A stretch of 64,000 nt of DNA from Callipepla californica brunnescens. Its lineage: Eukaryota; Chordata; Aves; Galliformes; Odontophoridae. The notes below the pieces were generated by a model, which saw only the letters and a list, made by a program, of their open reading frames with translations, did not search any database and was not told the origin of the DNA. The DNA lies in the NCBI GenBank assembly GCA_023055505.1, contig JALIRH010000035.1, positions 3,838,382 to 3,902,381 of the forward strand, given 5' to 3'. The stretch's first letter is position 1, and each line of letters starts with the position of its first letter. The translations under genes were made by a program, and so were the position numbers. Positions 35,801 through 47,800 of the stretch are shown piece after piece.

Positions 35801-38800
35801 ATGTAGAAACAGAGCCTGGGCCCCAATCTAGCCCCCTAATTGCAGGGCTGCAGTTGAGCCTGCCCAAGCAGCGGAGGCTTTACACACACACACCCTGCAG
35901 CACAACAGAATTAGTACAGTCACATGCCTCGCTCCATTCTTCTTTCTTGTATACTTTTTGCATACATTTCCCCACTAAAATAGAATCCCGGAGTTTCAAC
36001 CTCTTCCAGCTCCGCAATTGTATGTAATAAACTTGAACGCTTCAGCAAATCCTGCTCGACGGGACGCAACTCGTTCCTCCTGAACATGCTGAACACTGGG
36101 CGAGATTTAGAACACTGTGACCCTCCAATATCAAATCCCAGGGAAGGACAGAGGTTAAAAAGGGTCTGTCCTGTGATGTAACATGCTCAGAGAGCAAGAG
36201 AATGGGTGCCCTGCCATCACCTGGCAAAACTGAGCAGAGTAAGATCAGCGATGGTCCTGGGTTTGGCTGTTCCCCTAAAGAAAGGGAAGCCTTAATGCAA
36301 CTTGTACACAAGAAGGACACTTACACAGTACTTAAACTCAGAGGAGCATCTCAGACACGGAGGGACTCCAAGAACAACGAACTCAGCTCACCTTTCCGCT
36401 GCTCGTTCAGCGCCAGGCCGTAATTGACACGACCACGGTTCTCTACCAAGAGTCTTAACTGCCTGAATCCCTGTGAAAATAGAAGAAAAAAAAGAAGAAA
36501 TGGGAGAGCAACAGCCCTAACACCTGGAGAACAACAGCCAGCAGTGGTGCTGAAGAGGCGAGGTAGTGCCAAGACCTTTGGCAGTCTCAGTTCACCTGCT
36601 TTCTGAGGGTCTCAGCCTGCTCATAAAGGTTTTCTTTCTCTTCCTTTCTCTGCTGAATTTTTAAGTACCAGTCTGATTTCACACACACGCAGAGCGAGAA
36701 ATGGAGTTTGACACAGTGCAGGCTTTTGGCACGTAGCTTTGCCTTGAGCCACAAGAGCAGCACTGAGTATTCATGCCTGCTCACCTCATCCAAGAGCGCA
36801 GCAATAACTTGGCAGTGAAATCATGCTGTGTTCCACGAGTGAAACGGTGCCTAGTTAGGGCATACCAACCACCCTCTGCATCAGGGCACCACACCAGCTA
36901 GTTAAGTGGATTAGGTGAGAGGTGCCTTCTTGAGAGCTACACCTCTGGTTTGGTGCACAGCCTCCATCAAGTTACCTGTCCTTCAGGAAGGGAGAGCTCC
37001 ACCGTGTTGTAATCCAGCTCGCCAACATACATGGTGTTCACAAACACCTGCAGAACAGAGCACAAGAGACAAGAGCAACACCTCATCAATTACACTCGTG
37101 TGTTACATAGGTTATTTGAGCCGTATTCGGGGAGAAAACTGTCACATAGGTTATTAGGGAGAAAACTGGGGATTAGAACCTAGGGCCCACAGCTCTGTCA
37201 CTGATTCAGTCTTGGTGGAAAATGGATTCACAAACAACATTTCTGAGAACATTCAAAACTTAAAGATATTCTGAGTTTCAGCAGACCTCGAGCTGATTTA
37301 CAAACAAAAAAGGGTCGGCACTTAGCTGAGAACTGAAAGAGCAAGTCACACTTCTAATCTAAAAACATCACGTCATACTGCGTGGTCAGCTCGTTTGCTG
37401 CCTAATTGCTGAGATCAGAGCATTTACATCAGTGGGAAGTCGGCCCCAGATGCCCCAGGCTCCTCACCTGGGCTCGGTCACGGACGTGGTCTCGAGAATG
37501 CAGGTGTCCACCACCAAATATAACAGCCTCGTAGAGTACGTATCCATAGGACTGCCCACTGCTATCATTTAGCTGGAGGTTCTCCATGTTAACTGGAAAC
37601 TCTGATTTAATGGGCTGCAAAGGAGAAAGGAGCTGAACGGCAGAAGTGCTCTCAGCACCGACAGATCACACAGAGACGATTCATTTGAGACAGGCGTTCC
37701 ACTCTGCCACAGATTACATCTACTCTGGGAGTCCCCAGAGATCCGTTGTTACCTTGTGACCCTATAAAAGCTACAGCAGTGAGGGCAAAGTACCAGAACC
37801 AAGGGCTTGCAAAGCTGGAATTCCAAGAGAACAGAAGCAGCAGTAAAAAGGGTCGGATAAGAAGTTTGGTCTGCTCTGTGTACCCTTAACAAAACATTCC
37901 TCATGGGATAGCACACCAGTGCCAGGTCTTTTCCAGCTACCAGGTGATGACTTTTCATGCTGAGTCGCATACAGTTGGCAGTACTACCTGCACCAGAGAT
38001 GGTAACACATCCCAGAGAGAGATGTACTGATGCAACAGGATCGCACCGTACGACGCCTTGCTTTCAATCATAGGAGGGAGAGGAAGAGGCTGGCCTGCGA
38101 GGCAGAAAAGAAAGATGGGGCAACTATTTCAGATGCAAAAAAAAGGAGACACACATTTAAGGCCACTCCAGACCTCTTCTGATCAACTTTTCCACTGAAT
38201 TACAGAGCCCTGTATGTGCTGCCAAAAAAAAACTTGAAACGAATGCAAGGGCTGAGGGAGAGCTACACCTACTCTGACACTGCCACCTGTCTGGGCCTAG
38301 AACAGAGAACACTAAGACATAACAAGTGAGATAGAACAGAATTTCCTTCGGAATTTATTTCCAAAATGCCACCAGGCATCTCAGAGATGATGCCAATTGC
38401 TACCTGCCTGCTGAAGGCAGACTAAATACCCCAAATCCCTGCTTCTCCTTCCCATCTTTTGGGAAATGCTCCCAGTCAGTCAATCAGAGCCACAGGGCTC
38501 GAGCAGTTGAGATAAATCTCTGATGTAGTGCAGCAGTATTTCAGCTCCAGGATTTATAATTACCAATGATTGTGCTGAAGAGTTGTCGGAGCTTGAAAAA
38601 TTTGGATGTGTAGTCCCCAGCCTCTGTCAGCACAGCATCGTAATCTGAAAAAGAAGCACACAGCCTTCACATGCACCACCATGCAAGAAGCAAGAGCCCA
38701 AGACAATTCTCTGAGCACTGAGTTCAGCAAATTTGTACTCTTTGATGTGTGTCACTGTGGCTTAGAACGGGTCTGCAAACGGGAAACATGAACGTAACCC

Positions 38801-41800
38801 CCCTCTGAGAGGAGCATTTGCTTCTGAGCTCCGTTCCAACTCACCCACCCATGATCGAGGGGCAGCAGTGACCAGTTCAAAAAGCTTCTGCCCACTCTGA
38901 GAGGCCCAAGGGGTGCTCTCACAGCAGCTGCACGAGCAGAACTCACCGTAGCTGGTGACGTCCGACTTGTATTCGTCGCTCTTCAAAGCACCGTTCATGA
39001 AGCCAAAGTTGGTGCCCCCATGAAACATGTAGAGATTGATGGATGCTCCTAATTTCAGGATGCTTGCCACAGTATTCACCATTTCTGTAAAGGAAGAGCA
39101 GCAGCAAGAAGTCCACACACCACGAAGCAATGCTAACCCTCTTCCAGTAACTCAAAGCACACACTCCTGTCCTTCTCAGCCTGTGTAATTACAGCCATGT
39201 GTATCCTGAGCTCTACTCTGCCTTCAGTAAGGCCAGCACGTCCACTGGCACGTGGGGATAGATTAATCCACGTAAATATACCTCTTCTACAGCTGAAAAA
39301 GCAAACCTCACAGACACAGGCAGGAGTTTTGCTCTCAAGCAGAAGGACTATTCGCTCATATTACTCAATTACAAAGACAGCAATTGCAGGAAGATGAAAC
39401 AGGCATTAAAGTAGACCTGCACGGGTCCTACATGCCCCTGAGGTTGTGGGGTTATTTATTTTAGTGCTAGGTTTCCTTCCTAAAGAGCTTCTAAACTGCA
39501 GTAAAAGTAGATTCAGAAGATGTCACAGTTGCAGGAGCCTCGGGTTTGCCCTGATGTTCCCAGAACATCCATTCACCAGACAAATGATGTTACTATGACG
39601 AGGGGTGAAGAAAACTTGTGTGAAGATGACATTTTGGCAAAATCAAGAAGTCTTCACAGGGTTTGCATTAGCTCAGGAGGTGGAAGAGAGAACTTAAAGC
39701 ACTGGTTACATTTCCAATATCAACAGAGCAGCTTGAGGCCTCGGAGCACATCACTGCTAATGCCTTCAGATGTCTGGATTTCTGCACAAGCTCAGCGTCC
39801 CTCTTGGAGAAATAAAAAGGAAGCTGGTTTTGAAAAATGGGACTTAAAGAGAGGCTGCTCACCAGCTCGTTTAAAAGATTCACACACACCAAAGGTCACA
39901 GGTGGACAGAGTTGTGCCTGTAACTGTTTGCACAGCAAGAATCCCTCCCTCTCCAACACCACGTGCTGCTCACCATCTGCATCGAAGACATAGTGAGGGC
40001 CTCCCCAGTTATCAAACCATCCAGTCCAGTACTCCATTACCATCTTTGGCTGATCTCGCTGCATTGAGACACAAACAAGAGTTAAAATGGACAAAGAGAG
40101 TCTTGCAGGCATCCCTACTCAAAGGGGCAAAAAAAAAAATAAAGTAAAAATAAATCAGTGAGGAATAATACGGACCAGAAAAGTACAACCACTGCACACC
40201 AGCAGGTGATACCCACCAGCTTTGGATATTGTTTGGTAGAGCTGCAGCAAAAAGACTAACCAACTGTCACTGCTGAGCTTCTGCTGGCAACAGGCATTTA
40301 TAAATGTCTACTTATCAGCTACGCCACTGCCAGCTGAGAGTTTGCAGGTGCACTGCAGCCACTGCTTGCCAAGGTGGGAACAGCAGACCTTAGCAGCTTA
40401 ATGCCTTTTTAATGCTGCATATGGTGTTGGCAGGAAAGAATTAGCCTTTGCAGGAATTAGGTCTTCATTACAAAGGCTCTGCACACAGAGCAGTTGCTTC
40501 CCATTCTTCACTGCTTGCCAGCTCCCTCAGTTCCTGCAGAATTCCACCCGGCCCCATCACCCTGCACAGAACAACTGGCACTCCCTGTTCGTGGTGTTTA
40601 TTTCCAGTCAAGGCAGTTTGGCCATTTATTTGATGGGGGCTTTATCTGATGCCGTATGAAACAGCCGAGGTAAGCGGCATTAAAGAAACTCGTGTTCCAT
40701 TAGGAGAAAACAACAGCAGGTGCCTGTAATAATGTAATTGCTCCAGGTTCAGGCCAGCCCTCGGTGATGTGTTTAATCGCTCCATCCCCAGCCAACGAGC
40801 CAAAGAAGTTCTGCTGACTTCTGGAATAAGAGATCACAACGAGGAAGAGTAACACAGCTCCACGTTCCTCGTGAATGTAAATGACAGGCTTCCTGCCTTC
40901 TAATTAGTGAGAGTGGCAATGGAGGAGCTCTTCTGCTGGGCTGTGTTCTGTGTGTGAGTTCAGCCTGGGGGAAAGGTGCCCTCCACTCATCTGCTGCGTG
41001 TGGTGGAGCTCTCTAAGATCTGAAGAAAGCAGAAGCACACCAAGCAGAACCTCTTTTTGTCTGAGGAGGACAAAAAAGAAGTTGGTGGCAGGGTTCAGCT
41101 TTCAGCACGCCAGCAGCAGGGCTGCATTTCATGGGCTGAGCCAGGGGGAGAGAGCAGAACAGAATCGATCACGACCAGGGGCACATGTCAGCTGCTCAGG
41201 ACTTCCCAGGCTGACAAGTGGAGCACGCAGAGCGATAGGGAGAGAGGAGGACAGAGGACGCAAGGAGAGAAAGAACTGTCACTGAAAATCAAAATTCGCC
41301 CTTGCCTCTCTACTCCAGCATCACACGGGATGCTTTCTGCATCAAACGCTCATTAGGCAATTCCCCACCTCTTTGTTCACACTGATTCACATCTCTGACA
41401 GCTCAAGCAACACACTCCGTGCGAATGCATTTCTGCAGTGAGCATGAAATGCCAAGCAGGCTGAGCTGCTCGGAGGGCTGTGCTGCTGGAAGGTGCTGCT
41501 GGGGGCTTCCTCAGCATCTGAACAACACAGCCTTCAAACAGACACCCGGGGGAATGCAGAGCCTGGGCAAAAAGAGCAGCGACCTTCTGGAGGGAGGACA
41601 GCTTCAGGGATGCTGCTGGGTATCAAAGCTGGGGAAGCAGTGGAAGTGGGCATTAGAGAAAGCAGAGCTGAACGCTGTGCTCCCTGTTTCACAGCTACTT
41701 TTCAGCTGCACACGTAACACGTCCACAGAAGCCCTCATTAGGCAAGTTAGGAATGGGCCTCTGCTCAGCCATCAGACAGCTCCTCAGCTCTGTGCTCTGC

Positions 41801-44800
41801 ACGGTCCTTTGTCCTCCCCCCTGGTACACACTGCACTGTCACTACAGAAAACACGTTTGCCAAGCAGCCTCGTGGAGAGCACCTTCTCCTGCCAAAGCGT
41901 GTTCATTTTAATTATTTAATCAATCACTGAATATTCAGAAAAGAATTACTAGGCACTCAAATCTGTTAGGCACTAAAGATGATCTACGCAGGCAGACCTG
42001 CAAATCCAACCAAGGAAAAAAGGAATAATTTGGTTTATTGCAGCTCGTGGCTTTGTGACAAAGCACATCCATCACCAGATGTCAGTGCCCTGTTGTTGTA
42101 CAGCAGTGGGTGCAATTGTGCCATACTCCAGTAGCTGGACTAATAGCCCTTCAGTTTGTTATGCAGGAACCTTTTGTGGATCTGACTGTCATTAAAGCCT
42201 GGGTAAGAAGAGGCTTGCTGCCTGCACACAGAGGATAGCAAAACTCCAACCATCCTCTCAGAGAATATCATTTTCCAACATAAGGAGCATGAATTTTCTG
42301 TTGAGGTGAAGCTGTCCTGGAAAATCCAGACACACAGAGTCAGTCTGCGTCTTACCTGCACCGTGTCCAGGTATTTCAGTACACCAGGTTCCAGCTTCTG
42401 AAAGTTAACAGTGGCCAGTGCTGCCAAGAAAAGAAAAAGCTGTCATTAATTTAGGAGCACTTAATTTAGGAGCACCTCTCTGTGCATCAGTCCTGCTCAA
42501 GCTTAGAGGGAACTGGAACATCACCTGAGTTTTCCCATCACAGTCCTCACTGAGCATGCAGGACAGAGGGGACCACAGCACGCAGTGAATACCTGCAGGC
42601 TGTGTTCTCAGCTGCAGCATTCAGAGCTACTAAAAAGAGAGCAACAGAGTGCCTCATCAGCTCTAGTCAGAGGCTGCAAAGCACCTGCAGATCCTCAGAT
42701 AAAAGGCACCACACAAAGGCAAACTGATGATTAGAGCAGCACATCCAGACACCACACCAATCTCCCGGGCTATAGCTGCACGAATGCCTACCCAGGCAAT
42801 CTCACTTCTGGTGATGCCTGTGGGGATGGGGACTGCAGTGTGAGTGAACCAGGTGGAAACTGTGAGTGGAAGATGGCTCTGTGCTCCTGCACAGGGGAGC
42901 CAGCAGCTGGCTGCTGTGTGCTGCACTGACAGCAAAAGCTGATGCATTCCAGCCCCTAACAGATGCTGGAATCGTTTCCATACTCTTCTAGACCTCAGAC
43001 ACTCTGTTTTCCCCGAGAAACTTTGAAACTGCAGGAGCGGGAGTGTGATTCTGTTGTAAAAAGTGACTTCTTACAAAAGAAGCAGCGTGGGATCCAGCCC
43101 CAGTTGTGTCAGGCAGAGCACTTCAAACGGAATACTTACAGAAGCAAAAGCTTACTCCTTGCTATATATACCTTGAACTTAACAGGCTGATCTGAATAGC
43201 GAGCTGAGGAATTTAGCACAGGCAAACACAGCAGGAGAACAAAATAAAATGTAGATTTAGTTTCGATGTGATACAATAGTTTGTGAACCTGAAGGCAAAA
43301 TTCTGTCATTAACAGCACACCATTCAACACTGGACAGGGACAGAGAACCAGGCCCAGAGCCTTACTCAGCCTTTCCACTTCCCATCACAGTGCTTTAGAT
43401 TCACAGGAGGGAACCTGGAGATCTTATTTTGGTGCCCAAATGGGAACCAGAGCTACGTGGCACGGGTTTGTCACCCACCGTGCCCACACAGGATTCAAAG
43501 AGCTCTCAGCACACAGCCTAGAACTGATCACAGCACAGCTCAGAGCTGGAAATGCTCCTACAGAAGATGCTGAGGGCTGGATGGGGTGCTCCACACCTCC
43601 CTGATGGCGGTGAGAGGGTGACCCTATGTGGCCACGGCTGGAAACTGCTGCACTCCAAAAGAACCAAATGGAGAGGAGCACTGAGAGCACTGCTCAGAGC
43701 TCACGGACTGCTGAGCTGCTGGAGCTATGCCTCTCTTGCTTTCATACAAAAACAAGAAGGGAAAAAACAAAAACAAAACAGGAGGTAGAAGATGATCTTA
43801 TTTTTTTTAACCATTTCCTCACCTGAGATTAGAAAATTGACTTTATAAGTGATAAAATGATGGTGGGAGTGCCCAAAAGCTGCACTCTGCTAGGGGAAAC
43901 ACTGCTGCCCAGGCAGGCAGCTGGCACAGCCCCCGGGGGGCTCACAGGCCAAGCAGGCATATCCATCACAGCTCAACTGGATCTGGAAACCTGAAAACCA
44001 GCGCCATTTCTTCCATTTTGCACGGCAAAGCAGATATCTTAGCAATAATTAGTGGTAGGAGTAATAGCCGAGATGCTCGTGGAGCATCTACTCACACAAA
44101 GCAATAAGAAGTACTGAGGAAACAGCCTCCCACCAGCACTCACCTCCTTCCACTAAGCCAAACGATAACCCGTTCTTGTTGTCCGAGGTCATCAGCAGCT
44201 CCACAATTCCCCTGCTTAACAGAGCCTGCATTAAAAAGAGGAAAAGCCACTGGAAAAGCTCTGCATTTGTCAGGATATTGCAGCGTTCAAGCACATTATC
44301 ACCTTCTCTTTGTCTAATAATAGAAGCTAAGAGAATAATGCCTGTTTGCCAGTGAGTATATCCATCACAGGACGGGCAGCTTGGGTACCTGGCTGGTCAC
44401 ACTTGTCTCCCTTTACACAGCAGCCGATGTTTGAAAGAGGGATTAGGAACTCCTGGTTGCAACAACTGAACCCCTCTTCTCACTACAGCTGCACGCAGAG
44501 AGACTCCAGCAGCATCAAGCGCTCTGAACACAAACCTTCACCCTCCTAAAACCGAGCTGCAAAATGGCACGTGTGCCATCTCACTGCTACCTGCTGTCGG
44601 CTCGAGCGACCTTCTGCACATTGCACACACGCTGTGCAGGCAGAGGAGACCCGAGCATCACACACCATCTACGTTAGAGATGACAGACTCGATTCAGAGT
44701 GGGAACGTGTTCAGTTTATCGATCTGTCGTTGCTCTGTCCATACCCAAACAGATGCTGGGATCTGATAACAGAACTGGGATTTCTAGCAAGCTTTATTAA

Positions 44801-47800
44801 CTCTTTAAGCACTGCATTTAGAGCTAAGATTCTTCTTTTTTTTTTTTTAAGCTTTCCATTGAAATACAAGAAGAACCAGCAGAGCTGGAAGGCATTGAAA
44901 TGCACTGCAGGACTTCAGTGCGCAGCAGAGGACCCAGGAATAGCAGCAGTGTCTGAGGCAGATGCAGGTGTGTGCTCACTAACCCCAGCTCACACGCTGT
45001 GCACGGAGCTGCCAGCACACCCTCCCGTGGCCTGAGATGGCCCAGCAGAGTGAGAGGAGGACTGGGCTGTCAGGTTTTGCATGCCAGGTGCAGGTGCCAC
45101 GTGCTTTTGGAGCTGAGGGCCCCGCTCCAACACAAGGAAGCCCTGCACATCCAGCTTTCCCACAGCTTCTTCTTGAAGCACTACACTTCCTCTAAGCTGC
45201 ACACAACTCCAGAATATAACAAAGCAGCACTGCAAAAATACACCCACGGGCCTGGCGAGGAGGCCTTATCTGTTCCGACAAGTCTGTGGGACATCACAAG
45301 CTCTTTCATCACTGAGATATGGAAAAGTAAGAACGGAGCTGGCACGCTGCAAAGACACAACAGTGTCTGTGTCCCATTCATCCAGGGCCCTGAATGCCAC
45401 ATACCCACGTGCTCGTCATTGGGCATGGGACACGAGGAGGGAAACTACGCAGATGAAAGAGGCAACCCGGACTTTATCAGTTCAAGTCAGCAGCTAACCT
45501 TAACATATTCGTATGCACACTTGCTATTTATCTTTCCAAGCAGTATGAAATCACTCCACAAGGTGGAGTTAGTGCAGAAGAAGGCGCCAGGCTGGGCAGA
45601 TCAGCACTCCTGTGCTAGAACTAACCTCAGGGGAACGCCTGCATACCCACAGGGTCCCAAACACATCTGATAACGCTGGGAACACACAGTTCATAGTACA
45701 TACAACCTCTGTTCTGTACCGTGACACTTCAGGCGTTCAGTGAAAAGAAATAGAAACAAGCTTTGTAAGACAGACTGCAGATCTTGTCAGCTTTCCGCCT
45801 TGCTGTTGTACTGGGGAAGGGTGAGCAGCTGTGACTCATGCTAGATTCACCTCCTCAGATCCAACTTCACCACATAGCCTGCAGGCAGGGAGCAGTCTTC
45901 AACCAACAAGAGTAAGGGAGACATTAGGTAAATTAGGTAAATTAACCTTCCTGATGCTGGGCCCAAGATTGCGTGAGATCAGAAACAGAGAAACCCTGGT
46001 TTAATGCTGTCCAAGAGAAGTGAAGCGGGACCAGCAGGAGACAGCCTCCTCAAGGCCAGCTATGAACAATGGCTGCTCCTCCATTTCCCCACTGCCCTCT
46101 TCTCTGGAGGGCACAGGAACTCAGACTGTCAGTAGTGAGAGGCATAACCAAAAGAAGTACCAGGGGAAATCCAGCTGGATTTAGCACTGATGCAATTAAG
46201 GCTTCCAGAAGCCACGGTCAAATTTACTCAGAAGGAAGCACTGAAAGGAAGGTGGTTTGAGTGGGATTCACCACAGAAACAAGTAAACGTGCCAACATTA
46301 CCATTTTCACATAGGCCATGTAGTTTGGGTCTTTGGCATAGGAACCGTATTCATTCTCCACTTGCACTGCAATGATGGGACCTCCTCTCTTGTACTGTTG
46401 GAAACAAAAGGGAGATAACCACTGCAGTTTCTAACCAGAAGGACCAAAATCACAGCAGTACTGGCTTACAGAAAAGATGCACCCGTCTGCACAGCCCTCC
46501 CAGTCCATACAGCACAGCCAAACATCTAAAAACTGCACAGCTGACGTGGGCAACCACAACCAACAGTGGCTCCCCAAACAAAGCTGATCGATTTGTTGGC
46601 TGCTTCACAGCCCAACACTCATCTGTGTACACAGGGCAGTGGATTGCACTTGCCTGAAGAGGGACTACGATAGGCATGAGATGATCAAAATAGGCATCCA
46701 CTGCTTCTGTGAAGCCTTTGTACGTCGTTCTCAGCTGCATCTCGGGGTCCTGCAGCAGCCAGCTATGAGGAAAGCAGCAAACAGGATCTGTTAAAGCCTC
46801 ACGTGGAGTTAACTGTGGTTAACTCTGCTCTCCCTTAAGCCCCAAAACGCACTCAGATTGCAAGGCAAAGGAAGCACGAACTAAAACCTGAACTTAATGT
46901 CACGGTGGGGGCTTTTAACTTCAGAAACAAAGCTGCTGCTGCAGACGCTGGTGTGTAGATAACACAGAAGGCAAAACAATCCTGCTTGCTCTTCATGTGC
47001 TCTTTTGCAACAGCATTAAGTGATGACTTCAGTGGAGATTATTCAAGAGCAAATGAAGGAGTACAAAAGGGTTGGCTTATGGCTCTGAAGGTTACTCTAG
47101 AATTCCCCACATCCCCAAGGGCTCCCTACAGCTAAGTGCTCGCTCATAAAACCCCAATCATCATTCAAGTCAATGGTTCCAGTAATTGTTCCCATGGTCT
47201 TTGCTGCTGACTTGCAAGATTTAGCTGGCTGTGGGGGGTTAAGGCAGAAACAGACGATCTAAGAGCAGAACAATGTACAAGCAGAGTAGGACTGCACCTC
47301 CCTTGTCTCTGCAAAAGGCATTTTGTAAAGATAAATAAATGAAAGAGTGAAGGAAATAATCCCCACATTCTGTCACGTGCCTCCAATGAAGGAAAACAAG
47401 TGGTATGTAACCAGGCACTGGCTCCACTGGGCTCCAGTAACCAAGCAAGTCTCAGCTCTGATGTACTCAGCTCAGCTCCCAAAGGCCCCTACCAACAACT
47501 CAGCTCCGTGATCAGGTGATTTCTGTGCTGTTTTTTTTTTTCCACTGCCCAAAGGGTTTCATCACCTGAGCACGACACACTTACCTGGGCAGCCCACCAA
47601 GGTCCCACTCCGAGCAGATGTAAGGTCCAGGACGCAGAATCACCCACAGCCCGTTCTTAGCAGCCAGGGAAAGGAAGGCCCTAGAGATGCAGACAACGTA
47701 ATCACTGCCTGACTGCAAAATCTCTACTCCTAGTACACCAATCACCATGAAAATGTAGGTATCAGAACCAGAAAGGAGCTGCTAGATGAAATCATTACGC

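Noticed and set aside
44972..45670. 232-codon plus-strand ORF in a GLB1L2 intron
   Set aside because: Antisense to the host gene and without a domain, promoter or poly(A) signal.
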